Below are positions 1 through 8,061 of a stretch of DNA of 13,006 nucleotides, piece after piece; the stretch's first letter is position 1, and each line of letters opens with the position of its first letter. The notes under the pieces are model-generated. The model searched no databases. It saw only the letters and a list, made by a program, of their open reading frames with translations, and was not told where the DNA came from. The position numbers and the translations under genes were made by a program. The stretch comes from Cloacimonetes bacterium UBA6081 (GTDB lineage: Bacteria; Cloacimonadota; Cloacimonadia; Cloacimonadales; Cloacimonadaceae), in the NCBI GenBank assembly GCA_002428685.1, contig DIXL01000049.1, forward strand, positions 1 through 13,006, given 5' to 3'.

Positions 1-78
1 AAGTGAGAGCTTTGCAGTGAGATTTCAAGTGAGAGCGTTGCAGTGAGATATCAAGTGAGAGCTTTGCAGTGATAGCTG
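1..78 (+). repeat. 26-bp tandem repeat, left (plus-oriented) heptamer array
   Basis: Three consecutive copies of a 26-bp unit start at 1, 27 and 53. The first two differ at two positions, and the third decays at its 3' end after position 73. Each unit holds two copies of the heptamer AGTGAGA, so heptamers begin at 2, 16, 28, 42, 54 and 68 (the last reads AGTGATA), with alternating spacing of 14 and 12 bp. The array begins exactly at the window edge and probably continues to the left. I do not recognise the family. There is no unique spacer between units, so it is not a CRISPR array. It lies downstream of the minus-strand operon and could be a 3'-end structure, a protein-binding array or a dispersed intergenic repeat. 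Confidence 0.85.
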
Positions 79-88
79 GCACAGAGAG

Positions 89-157
89 ACTCACTGTGCG
101 TAGCACTCTCACTGAGAAACTCTCACTACGAAGTTCTCACTGAGAAACTCTCACTAC
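89..157 (-). repeat. 28-bp repeat, right (minus-oriented) heptamer array
   Basis: The complementary heptamer TCTCACT occurs at 107, 121, 135 and 149, exactly 14 bp apart, with a degenerate copy (ACTCACT) at 89. A 23-bp block at 107-129 is repeated without change at 135-157. Read on the minus strand this is the same AGTGAGA motif as in the left array, so positions 1-157 form a large imperfect inverted repeat that could fold as a long hairpin in DNA or RNA. The right arm ends 6 bp before the stop codon of the sorting-domain remnant. Function is unknown. Confidence 0.85.
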
Positions 158-162
158 AGATA

Positions 163-465
163 TTACCTTACAAAAATCATCTTTTTCACTTGGGTGGTAT
201 TGCCTTTTGATACCCGGTATTAATACACGCCGCTGGAAAGCTGATTTTCTGCGGCGTCTTTTCCATTCCAGGTGAAGTTGCTTTTCCCCGTGGGCAACAC
301 ACCCTGGTGCAAAGTGCAGATGTGTCTTCCCCTCAGGTCAAATACGGAAACTTCATAAACTGATTTGGCATCATTCACCTCAAGCTCAAAGCTGGTGGAA
401 GCAGTGAATGGATTGGGGTGATTCTGTCCCAAGAAAGATGGCTTGACTTTGCCGTCTTTCCCTAT
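163..465 (-). pseudogene. Orphan type IX secretion C-terminal sorting domain with in-frame stop
   Basis: The minus-strand frame reads like the C-terminal end of a type IX-secreted protein (TIGR04183-type sorting domain). It has the hallmark GQNHPNPF entry motif, alternating beta-strand sequence with VSVFDLRGR, then GKSNFTWNGKD and SSGVY. The family usually continues as GVYxYR...KKM near the C-terminus. Here a TAA at 220-222 interrupts just after SSGVY, and the same frame goes on as YRVSKGNTTQVKKMIFVR to a second stop at 163-165. Upstream the frame is closed by a TAA at 466-468, inside the last codons of the cyclase gene, and no ATG lies in the segment. A cargo domain, signal peptide and start are all missing. 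I read it as the decayed 3' end of a secreted-protein gene whose body was lost. A TTG at 430-432 could formally start a 70-residue peptide, but this is unlikely to be functional. Confidence 0.75.
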
Positions 466-2636
466 TTACTATCATATTGCCAGGCACCGGTCCAGGTACT
501 CCAGTCCATGGTATCCAAGCGATGCAACATCAATTTGGTTGGTTCGTCATCAGGGATTTCCTTCAGCACAGCTTCAAACAGGTTTTTTGCCTCGTTCCGC
601 TCATTGAAGTTTATCAGGGCAAGGGCGGTTTCATAAAGGCGATAAGTAGTAATTAGTTTAGAATCTTTGGGAAGTTCGCTGAAGTTATCTATCACCTCGT
701 AAATATCGGATTCTATGGCTTTTCCTTTCACCTTCACACGGTCCAGCCTGCGGCAGAAATATTGCTGGCTAACCTTTTGATAGGTTGCCTCATCAATAAT
801 AATGCTGGTGTGATACACTTTGTTCAATCCTTCCAAACGGGAACTGAAGTTCATTCTGTCGCCAAACCCTGTATAATTAAAGATAGTATCCGAGCCGATG
901 TTACCCACAATTACTTCGCCGGTAGCAATTCCTGCCCCAATGCGAAAACTGCTTAGAACCGGATGTTCCTGGTTTTCTCTTTGTAAAGCAAAAGAGATGT
1001 TACGAATCGTAATTGCCGTTTTTAAGGCGTTTAGCTCGAATCCTTGATATGAAACAGGCGCGCCGAACAAAGCCAGAATGGCATCGCCGATGTATTTATC
1101 CAAAAGCCCGTGATTATCCAGAATTACTTCGGTAGCCAGGTTGTAATAATGATTCATAAAAGTAGTAACTTCACCAAGGCTAAGTTTTTCGCAAAGAGTA
1201 CTAAAACTTCGGACATCAATAAACAAGATGCTGATGGTTTTTTTCTCCCCGCCAGCAGATAAGCTTTGGCTGCCCTTCATGATCTGACTGATTACATCCT
1301 TGGAGATATAGTGCTCAAAAGCGTTGCGGACTTTTCGCTTTTCCACTCCCTGTTCATGTGCCTGTCCTATAAATAACGCTAAAAAGCCGAAAACCCAGGG
1401 AACAAGAGCAGTGGAAAATTCGTAAATTGTGCTATGCATACTAAAAAGTAGATAGGTGGCGGGAATAGTGGCAAAAGACAGCACTAAAAAGACCGATAGC
1501 GATAACAATGGTCTTGTATTTGGAATTGCAATAGCCATGAAAAAAAGTAACAAAATATTCAGAGCGAGAATTAGCCAGGGATTTATCCATTTTATGTAGT
1601 CGTTTTCCAAAACATTCCGGATAAATGTGGCATGCAGCTCCACACCCGGATAGTTTTTATCCAAGGGAGTAATCTTTATATCTTTTAGTCCGGCAGCAGA
1701 TGAACCTACCAGGATGATGCGGTTGTTAAGATACCCGGGAGGTAAGCGGCGAAAGATAATGTCTGAAAAGGGTATGTAGCGAAATGATTTCTGGGGGCCA
1801 TAGTACTTGAGAAGAAATCGTCCTTTGGGGCTTAGGGGTAACTGCCGGATCACTTTGTTATTTTCCATCAGCTTGCAATTGCTGTCCAATTTCATACGGT
1901 TTATGCCTAATAAATCCAATACCAACTGCATACTAAAATTTACATAAGACACATGTCCAAAGCTTAAAAACAAAGGAAAATCGTGTATAATGCCAGATTC
2001 ATCCGGTTCCACATGCGCAAAGCCGATACCTCTGGCAGCGTCTGAAAACTGCTGAATGGGAGGATGGGGGTGTTCTAAGCTTAAGTATTTTTTGGGTTTA
2101 ATGCGCCAGGCTTTCAGCTTATCGGGGAACAATCTGGTAGTGGATTTATAATCGCTATTGAACATAGCCAAGTAAACATTTCCGGCTTCTTCCATGGCCT
2201 GGGCAAAGCTGGCATCGGTGCTAAGACGATCCAGTATTGCTTGCTGGTTACCAGGGACATCTTGCATTTCTTCCAGTAACCGCTTACGTGCATAACCCCT
2301 GATGCTGTCGCTTTCGGTAAATAACACATCAAAAGCAATAGCCATAGGTTCATCTTCTGCCAGAATCGAAACCAAATCTGCGAAAAAAACACTGGGCCAG
2401 GTGGAAAACTGCCCCAATTCTTCGATGCTATGTTCATCTATATCCACAATGCAGATATTGTCATACACGCCCTGAGAGTTATCTTTGGTTAAGGCATAAT
2501 GAACACTTAGCAAGGTATCGTAAATCAGATGATCCAGATTTCTAAGCTGGGTTTGCACAATGGGTGCACTGGGCAAAAGCAGCGAAACAATCAGGACTGC
2601 AGAAGCAATCAGTAAATAGCGGAACCTAATCTGCAT
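462..2636 (-). CDS. CHASE2-domain class III adenylate/guanylate cyclase
   Basis: This is a membrane-bound nucleotide cyclase of 724 residues, predicted to make cAMP in the cytoplasm in response to an extracytoplasmic signal. An N-terminal membrane segment (about 5-22) is followed by a CHASE2 sensor (about 30-345), with its typical GSSAAGLKD motif at 311-319. Three membrane segments follow (about 351-372, 375-398, 405-424), then a short linker and the cyclase domain (about 465-650). The catalytic set looks complete: metal-binding D474 and D518, purine-binding K514 and T589, and transition-state N596 and R600. The Lys/Thr pair is that of class IIIb and favours ATP over GTP. A short TPR-like tail ends the protein. 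It is the last gene of the minus operon, 12 bp after the FecR-like gene. I see no clear Shine-Dalgarno before the ATG, so coupling to the upstream gene is likely. The ligand is unknown. Confidence 0.93.
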   Translation of the reverse strand: MQIRFRYLLIASAVLIVSLLLPSAPIVQTQLRNLDHLIYDTLLSVHYALTKDNSQGVYDNICIVDIDEHSIEELGQFSTWPSVFFADLVSILAEDEPMAIAFDVLFTESDSIRGYARKRLLEEMQDVPGNQQAILDRLSTDASFAQAMEEAGNVYLAMFNSDYKSTTRLFPDKLKAWRIKPKKYLSLEHPHPPIQQFSDAARGIGFAHVEPDESGIIHDFPLFLSFGHVSYVNFSMQLVLDLLGINRMKLDSNCKLMENNKVIRQLPLSPKGRFLLKYYGPQKSFRYIPFSDIIFRRLPPGYLNNRIILVGSSAAGLKDIKITPLDKNYPGVELHATFIRNVLENDYIKWINPWLILALNILLLFFMAIAIPNTRPLLSLSVFLVLSFATIPATYLLFSMHSTIYEFSTALVPWVFGFLALFIGQAHEQGVEKRKVRNAFEHYISKDVISQIMKGSQSLSAGGEKKTISILFIDVRSFSTLCEKLSLGEVTTFMNHYYNLATEVILDNHGLLDKYIGDAILALFGAPVSYQGFELNALKTAITIRNISFALQRENQEHPVLSSFRIGAGIATGEVIVGNIGSDTIFNYTGFGDRMNFSSRLEGLNKVYHTSIIIDEATYQKVSQQYFCRRLDRVKVKGKAIESDIYEVIDNFSELPKDSKLITTYRLYETALALINFNERNEAKNLFEAVLKEIPDDEPTKLMLHRLDTMDWSTWTGAWQYDSK

Positions 2637-2648
2637 AGCAGCTTATTG

Positions 2649-3317
2649 TTACATTTCCGGAGGCAGGCTGTTTAACATTGAGCTATCCGGGAAATCCGCC
2701 TTTAATAGGTCAACATGTTTCTTTTGTTTAGTTTTATCTTTCATTTCGCCGTAGATAAGGATTAAATATGCATGCGACATCTCAGCTTCCCGTTTCAGCG
2801 GTCCGTAATTAATCACTTTTTCAAAGATCGGAATAGCTTTGGCGAATTCACGCTTTTCATAAAGCTCCACAGCAGAATCGATGTTAGGTGGTTCTTCCAT
2901 ATACCAAAAGAGCTGGCTTTCCTTTTTTACTTCTGCCTCTTCACGGCGAATTCCGGCAACGCTACGAGCACCTTGTTTGTTCTGTTGTTTCAGGTTGTTT
3001 ACTTTGTCCCACAGCTTATTATTCCAATTTGTGTTAGAATTGGCTTCAGCCAGAAGTTTGGAGATGCTTTCCTGCTTATTCGCCTCTACAATATAAACGC
3101 TTCCATTAGTCCACTGTATTTCAGCAGTAGCTCCCGGACCTGTTTTTATGTATCCTTGGGAGTTCACCTGAGTATTTAAAGCAGCAATTTTATAGCTAAG
3201 ATTCTGGGAATCCTTGTAGTGAACCTCGCCTAAAATGAAGCGAATTTTGCCTACAATCTCTGCCGATAAAGAGCAGATAGCCATCACGATGATAAAGACC
3301 AAAATATCCTTTTTCAT
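2649..3317 (-). CDS. Secreted FecR-like domain protein with C-terminal TPR-like region
   Basis: The protein has 222 residues. An N-terminal signal peptide (about 1-19, MKKDILVFIIVMAICSLSA) predicts export to the periplasm. A FecR-like beta domain follows (about 20-85), recognisable from GKIRFILGEV, a GYIKTGPGATAEI stretch and TNGSVYIV. A polar linker (about 90-140) rich in Lys, Gln and Glu leads to a TPR-like helical repeat (about 147-205, with AKAIPIFEKVINYGP). FecR domains occur both in TonB-linked anti-sigma regulators and in stand-alone secreted proteins. No membrane helix or sigma-binding domain is seen here, so the second type fits. The ATG at 3317 is chosen over the in-frame ATG at 3347 because it has GGAGGA 7 bp upstream and gives a clean signal peptide. 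It lies between the propeller/transglutaminase gene and the cyclase, so a role in presenting an envelope signal to the cyclase is plausible but inferred. Confidence 0.85.
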   Translation of the reverse strand: MKKDILVFIIVMAICSLSAEIVGKIRFILGEVHYKDSQNLSYKIAALNTQVNSQGYIKTGPGATAEIQWTNGSVYIVEANKQESISKLLAEANSNTNWNNKLWDKVNNLKQQNKQGARSVAGIRREEAEVKKESQLFWYMEEPPNIDSAVELYEKREFAKAIPIFEKVINYGPLKREAEMSHAYLILIYGEMKDKTKQKKHVDLLKADFPDSSMLNSLPPEM

Positions 3318-3321
3318 GATT

Positions 3322-6300
3322 TTATCCTCCACTAATAAGGTCTGCATAGGTTTGGGGATCCAGGTTTTTTAATACAGATTTATCGGTGATCCGGTTATAA
3401 TACTCCCTTGCTTTGGCTTTGTTGCCATTGCGGTATTCTAAGATGCACAAGTTCCGGAGTATGTTATCCGTATCCCGATTTTGCTTCAATGCTTCCAGAA
3501 AATGGATGCGAGCAGAATCATATTTGGAAGTGCTAACCTCCAAACTGCCAAGGTTAACCAATGAAGCGTAGTTTGCAGGGTCTTGTTTCAGGATTTGTTC
3601 CCAGATGCTTTGCGCAGTGCTTTCACGGTTGTTTTGCACACACCACAAGGCATATTGATTGGCAACGGATAGATTCGTCGGGTAGCGATTCATGGATTGA
3701 ATAAATTCTTCTTCCTTGGCAATTTGTCCCATCAACAAGATGGAATTGATGTCGGCTGTAAAGAGTTTCTGCGCTGCTGTGGCATTGTTAAATCCACGAA
3801 GGGAGATCACTTCGCTAAAGTTGGAAGGAGGATACAGCTTGTGAGCATCGGCAAATTCTATTAAATCGGGGAAATACTGTTTGTCCATCAAGTTTTGGTA
3901 ATACTTTATAGCAGCCAGCCAGCTTTGCGAGAAGCTCTCTTTATCCAACAGAGTTGTTTCGATAGGTATCCAATATTTGTCGTTTCTGTAGATGAAGTGA
4001 TTCAAGTCTATCCCACTTTCCATCACTTCATCCGGTTTCATTTTGGGATCAATTACCAGCATTACATGGCCGGGGATGTCTAAAAAGCCACAATCTACTC
4101 CTATTACAGATAGGGAAGAGGCAAGGAGCACTAAGAGATCATCACAATCTCCACTTTTGCGGTCCAGAGTTTGAAAAGGAAACTGTACATAATCGCTTTC
4201 GCTGCCGCCAATGTTGCTGGAAGAGGGATCTGGAATATAGCTGATCCCATTAGCTTGATAATAACTCCAAATCTGGATGGCACGCTGGATGTTTTTGTTT
4301 AACTGATGAGCTGGCGCATTGGCAAACAACTGGGTTATCTGGCTATTTACAAAATTTCGCAGGTTTTCGTCGGAGGGATTGATAAAGCTGGCAAATTGGC
4401 TACGATTGTTCCAGTTCATAGCTGTTACTCCCATGGTAGATATGCTGGTATTGGTAAAAGTAAATGGTTTTCGTTCATTATTGAAAACATATTCCACCTT
4501 CAGTTCAGTAGGTATGGTGGCAGGGCCATTTTTGCACAGAGTGAAGATGTTATCATTTACAGGCACAATTATGTCCTGAACGTAGCGTTGACCGGCAATA
4601 ATAGAAGGGATGTTGATCGAGATTAATTTATCGGTGATTTGAGGAATACTTATGGTTACTTTAACGTCCTGAATTGCAATATTGCGTGTATTAAACAGCG
4701 TTACCGAACCTAAGGGATGAGTTTTATAATAATTTTGTAAAGAAGGATAGAGCTTGAAGTATTCGTATTTTATCATTTCTATTTCGGGTCTGTTCTTATT
4801 GTAATAGTCCCTTGTTTCGCTTGCTGTTTGCAGTTTCGCAAGAAGTGCTGTGTTTGTCGGATCGTATTTTACGGCAATGCTTAGTTCTGTGTAGGCATCA
4901 TCATGCCTTCTTTCCTGAGTTAGCAAATCGGCATAGAATTCATAATAGGCAGCATTGGCATATTCGCTGGTTACAAATTTATTTATGGTATCCAGAACTG
5001 AAAGTGCATCGGAATAGCGATTTGCCTTTTCCAAAGCTTTGGCATAGGCAATCCCATATTTGGGGCTGGTAGGATCAATTTCAAAAGCTTTGGATAAGTT
5101 TACAATTGCCTCGGCACCCTTGGAATCGTTAAAATATGTCAAGCCGATCATATAATAGTATTCTGCATTATCAGGATTAATCCGGATTGCATTGGCATAA
5201 GACTCAGCAGCATAACCATAACTGTTGTAAGCGAAATACGCATCACCCAGCAATTTGTGAATGGTATCTGCTCCTCGGTTGGGGAAACGTGTAAGCATCC
5301 TGTTTAAGTGACTGACAGCTTGTTCGCTACTATTGGTTAAAATAAGTAATTCTCCAATTTTTAGATTGTTATCCAGATCGTCTTCCAGCGTAATAAGTTC
5401 GCGCATGCCAGCCAAAGCCGCAGGATAATTTTTCAGGTTATCATTGGCTAAGGCTTGATAACGGATTACCTCAGCGTCTTTGCCGAAACGGGCGAGGTAA
5501 ACAGTTGCCATGCTTAGGACTTTGGAGTAGTTTTTGTCAAGATAGTATAGGGATATCAGTTGTTTTTGGAAACTTTGGTTATCTTCGGCTTTAAAATTTT
5601 CCAGATAGGTAATACCTTGCTTATACTCTTTCATCAGTTTATATATATCTACCGTAGCCAAGATTAAATCTGGTTTCAAGCCTTTTATACTTATGGCATT
5701 TTCCAGGCTTTTCAAAGCTTTTTCATATTCCTGTAGCCTGATAAGATAGTTGGATTCCTGCTTATAATTCTCCACCATTTCATCATCAAGCCGGGGATCA
5801 TTTACCGTATTTTTAGCGCGCTTCAAGGCTAATACCGCTTGTGAGTAGTTCTTGTTTTCGGTTAGATACCTGGCATAGGAATAAGCATCTTCAATCTCTT
5901 CACTGCTTGGACCGGCTTTTCCATCTTCAGACATGGCACAGACAGAGTAGCGGTTTATATTTTGCTGTGAATTGATAATCAAATAACGAGGCTCAGATAC
6001 ATTGTGCGTATAGGTTCCTGCGTCGGAAACCTCGGTTACCAGCCATCTATTAATGCCTTCTGTAATGCCCCAACTCAATTCTGCTTGTTTGTTTTTATTT
6101 ATTGTAAGCCTGATGGTTTGAGGCTTTTTGGGGCTGTAAAAGAACTTTAGTCTGCGGGCAGATTTAGCCGCTAAATCGGTTATAAAAAGAGTTTTATCCG
6201 CTTCGTTATAGCGGATATGGGAGATTGCCCCAAAACCCGGGAAAATAGACTTTGACTGGAAAGAAAAATACTTGTTTTCGATTCCGTTTTTAAACAGTAT

Positions 6301-7890
6301 ATGCAATTGCTGGGTAGTTCCTTCAATGTAGCCCAGCCGATTATCATAAAGAATATCGAAGGTGGAGATCTTTTTATGAGAAGCCAGCAGAGTCAGCTTT
6401 TTGGTATTTGTTAGAGGCATCTCATAAAGGGTATTGCCGTTGGCCAGGAAGTACAAATTTCCACTGTGGATTCTGAGCAGATTCGGTTTTAGCTTTCTGC
6501 CGATCAGCGAGATGTTATCGAAAAAGGCTGTATTCTCATTAAACACTGCAATGCGAGAATTTCCCCAGTCAGCCACATAAACGGTGCCATCGGGAGAGAT
6601 TGCAATGCTTGTAGGTGTGTTTAGTTGGCCTTCCTTGGCACCTTTTGACGCAAATTCAGCAATAAATGTCCCCGTCAAGCGGTTGAACACAAACACCTTG
6701 CTGGCCTTGCTGTCCACCACAAAAAGCTTTTCATGATAAATCGCCATGGCATCAAAGCTTTTTACCCCGTGTTTGGCCAGGTTTAGCGCATACAGGCTAA
6801 ACAGGGTTCTACCCTCGCTTTTACAAGCAATGCTGCGGGTAATCTTTTTGGCTTTGGCCACTTGCACGGTGGCATCATACAGATAGTAAGCCAAAGAATC
6901 TACCACCAGATTATCCATGCTTTTGGGTTCATTTATCTCTTCCAAAAAGGGGCGCATCGTCAGTTGTGGTGTTTCCAGCTTCACAAGGTTTGTAAAATCG
7001 CCATCCATGTATAGCTTCAAAGTTTTGGTTTTACTATCCCAAATCCCCATCAGAACGTTGTTCTGCAGCGGGGCTGCTTTGATGATGGCAGGGCTGAGGA
7101 ACACTTGCATGTTATCACCCTTATCTTTGGAACCCCAGGGTTTGGGTAAAACGCGTCCAGCGGCATCCACTTTACCAATTTTTGTGCTAAGGGAGTAAAT
7201 TACATACAGTTCGTTGTATTGATTTATAGCAATATCTGCCACCTTGTCTTTATTATTATTGGGCGTAGAGATTGCGAAGCCTTTACTCTGCTTCAAATCC
7301 TGATCAAAGATTACCACTTCCTGAGTAGTCGCCCTATTTACCAACACGCGTAATATTTGGTCTTCCCCCAAACACATCGAGATGGGGGAGAGCACAGATT
7401 CCTTTCCTCTGAACATCCCTTCCCTGGTAAAAGATAGCAGTTCATTGCGTCCTGCATCCAAAATAAATATGTAGCCTTGATAATTTACGAGAATCCTGAT
7501 TGCTTTTTTAAATTGCACGGCCGGGGATCCTTTGCTGGAAATTGTAGTAAGCAGTTTCCCTGTATAAGAGTAAATGTATATAGCACTTTTTTTAGAATCC
7601 AGCACGAATAAATTGTTGGCATCTCCGGTAATGTCATTGGCTTTGGCTTTTAAAGGAAGCTTGGCAAAGGGTTGCTTGCCAAATTCCTTTTTGGTGGTAT
7701 CCCAAGCGCGGATCAGTCCATCCAGGTTGTTAACAGTGTAAACCATGGTTCCCTGTATAAAAAACAAGTCCGTTTGATATGGAGCTTCTTTACTTTTTGA
7801 TACGGGAATTAGATGCAACGCTTGGGGTATTGCATATATAAACGTAGTAAGTATCAGCAGGGTTGATACAATAAACAAGGCTTTTTTCAT
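3322..7890 (-). CDS. Large secreted NHL-propeller / TPR / transglutaminase-like protein
   Basis: This 1522-residue exported protein has a signal peptide at 1-20 (ends FIYA). Residues about 40-590 look like beta-propeller repeats; the clearest NHL repeat is at 421-451, with SIAISPDGTVYVADWGNSRI. A fibronectin-like beta segment (about 590-665) comes next, then a long TPR array (about 670-1020) and a beta-rich domain (about 1055-1150). A transglutaminase-like cysteine peptidase fold (about 1190-1320) follows, and a final TPR pair (about 1410-1500). The likely catalytic triad is C1249 (KSGDCDD), H1275 (PGHVM) and E1311 (WIPIETT). I chose the ATG at 7890 because GGAG lies 7 bp upstream and the signal peptide begins there; the longer TTG start at 7944 adds 18 residues that mask it. 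The start overlaps the stop of the upstream small ORF (ATGA), and the stop is 4 bp before the FecR-like gene. It is probably a periplasmic scaffold or a peptidase/transamidase; its substrate is unknown. Confidence 0.9.
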   Translation of the reverse strand: MKKALFIVSTLLILTTFIYAIPQALHLIPVSKSKEAPYQTDLFFIQGTMVYTVNNLDGLIRAWDTTKKEFGKQPFAKLPLKAKANDITGDANNLFVLDSKKSAIYIYSYTGKLLTTISSKGSPAVQFKKAIRILVNYQGYIFILDAGRNELLSFTREGMFRGKESVLSPISMCLGEDQILRVLVNRATTQEVVIFDQDLKQSKGFAISTPNNNKDKVADIAINQYNELYVIYSLSTKIGKVDAAGRVLPKPWGSKDKGDNMQVFLSPAIIKAAPLQNNVLMGIWDSKTKTLKLYMDGDFTNLVKLETPQLTMRPFLEEINEPKSMDNLVVDSLAYYLYDATVQVAKAKKITRSIACKSEGRTLFSLYALNLAKHGVKSFDAMAIYHEKLFVVDSKASKVFVFNRLTGTFIAEFASKGAKEGQLNTPTSIAISPDGTVYVADWGNSRIAVFNENTAFFDNISLIGRKLKPNLLRIHSGNLYFLANGNTLYEMPLTNTKKLTLLASHKKISTFDILYDNRLGYIEGTTQQLHILFKNGIENKYFSFQSKSIFPGFGAISHIRYNEADKTLFITDLAAKSARRLKFFYSPKKPQTIRLTINKNKQAELSWGITEGINRWLVTEVSDAGTYTHNVSEPRYLIINSQQNINRYSVCAMSEDGKAGPSSEEIEDAYSYARYLTENKNYSQAVLALKRAKNTVNDPRLDDEMVENYKQESNYLIRLQEYEKALKSLENAISIKGLKPDLILATVDIYKLMKEYKQGITYLENFKAEDNQSFQKQLISLYYLDKNYSKVLSMATVYLARFGKDAEVIRYQALANDNLKNYPAALAGMRELITLEDDLDNNLKIGELLILTNSSEQAVSHLNRMLTRFPNRGADTIHKLLGDAYFAYNSYGYAAESYANAIRINPDNAEYYYMIGLTYFNDSKGAEAIVNLSKAFEIDPTSPKYGIAYAKALEKANRYSDALSVLDTINKFVTSEYANAAYYEFYADLLTQERRHDDAYTELSIAVKYDPTNTALLAKLQTASETRDYYNKNRPEIEMIKYEYFKLYPSLQNYYKTHPLGSVTLFNTRNIAIQDVKVTISIPQITDKLISINIPSIIAGQRYVQDIIVPVNDNIFTLCKNGPATIPTELKVEYVFNNERKPFTFTNTSISTMGVTAMNWNNRSQFASFINPSDENLRNFVNSQITQLFANAPAHQLNKNIQRAIQIWSYYQANGISYIPDPSSSNIGGSESDYVQFPFQTLDRKSGDCDDLLVLLASSLSVIGVDCGFLDIPGHVMLVIDPKMKPDEVMESGIDLNHFIYRNDKYWIPIETTLLDKESFSQSWLAAIKYYQNLMDKQYFPDLIEFADAHKLYPPSNFSEVISLRGFNNATAAQKLFTADINSILLMGQIAKEEEFIQSMNRYPTNLSVANQYALWCVQNNRESTAQSIWEQILKQDPANYASLVNLGSLEVSTSKYDSARIHFLEALKQNRDTDNILRNLCILEYRNGNKAKAREYYNRITDKSVLKNLDPQTYADLISGG
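3325..3330 (-). promoter_or_regulatory. Ribosome binding site of the FecR-like gene, inside the upstream stop region
   Basis: GGAGGA on the minus strand lies 7 bp before the ATG at 3317. The same bases encode the last two glycines of the 1522-residue protein, directly before its TAA. This decides the start of the FecR-like gene and suggests translational coupling between the two. Confidence 0.75.
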
Positions 7891-8015
7891 TTGAATTCTC
7901 CATCTACAAATTCGTAATAACTGGATAAAAATACTTCTCGGCAAACCGGCATATTGTCGGTATCAATAAGTAACTTCACGGCCAACAAGCACAGCGTCAC
8001 ATTTCCTCCATACAT
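7887..8015 (-). CDS. Small leader ORF (42 aa) overlapping the propeller/transglutaminase gene
   Basis: An ATG at 8015 opens 42 codons that end in a TGA at 7887-7889, sharing ATGA with the start of the large gene. AAGGA at 8021-8025 lies 5 bp upstream of this ATG, and the promoter -10 box is only about 17-19 bp upstream, so this would be the first thing translated on the operon mRNA. The peptide starts MYGGNVTLCLLAVKLL and ends CREVFLSSYYEFVDGEFK. The second half faintly resembles the opening of anti-sigma zinc-finger (zf-HC2) domains (C-R-E-V, then a Tyr and D-G-E). The following HxxxCxxC is absent, so this may be chance or a relic. The Shine-Dalgarno of the large gene lies inside its last codons, which suggests coupling. 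I do not recognise it as a known gene. Confidence 0.45.
   Translation of the reverse strand: MYGGNVTLCLLAVKLLIDTDNMPVCREVFLSSYYEFVDGEFK
7898..7901 (-). promoter_or_regulatory. Ribosome binding site fixing the start of the propeller/transglutaminase gene
   Basis: GGAG on the minus strand lies 7 bp before the ATG at 7890. It supports that start over the upstream in-frame TTG at 7944, which would precede the signal peptide with 18 arginine-rich residues. Confidence 0.75.
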
Positions 8016-8031
8016 ATCTTTCCTTATGATT

Positions 8032-8061
8032 ACTATATATAAAGACACATCTGCTTGTCAA
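8032..8061 (-). promoter_or_regulatory. Sigma70-type promoter of the minus-strand operon
   Basis: On the minus strand a perfect TTGACA (8056-8061) is followed by overlapping -10 candidates: TATATA (8034-8039, 16-bp spacer) and TATAGT (8032-8037, 18-bp spacer). The start of transcription would be near 8025-8028, immediately before the Shine-Dalgarno of the small leader ORF. It is the only strong promoter I see for the genes from 8015 down to 462. Confidence 0.7.

Noticed and set aside
1..157. CRISPR array
   Set aside because: The units are tandem without unique spacers, the repeat is degenerate and the two arms have opposite orientation; no cas gene is present.
222..462. A frameshifted cyclase-sorting domain fusion protein
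   Set aside because: The cyclase ends with the tryptophan-rich tail I expect for such proteins and sits in the inner membrane, whereas type IX signals belong to exported cargo; one frameshift would not make a sensible protein.
7891..7944. TTG start at 7944 for the large secreted protein
   Set aside because: It would place 18 residues with four arginines before the signal peptide; the ATG at 7890 has a ribosome binding site and begins MKKALF.
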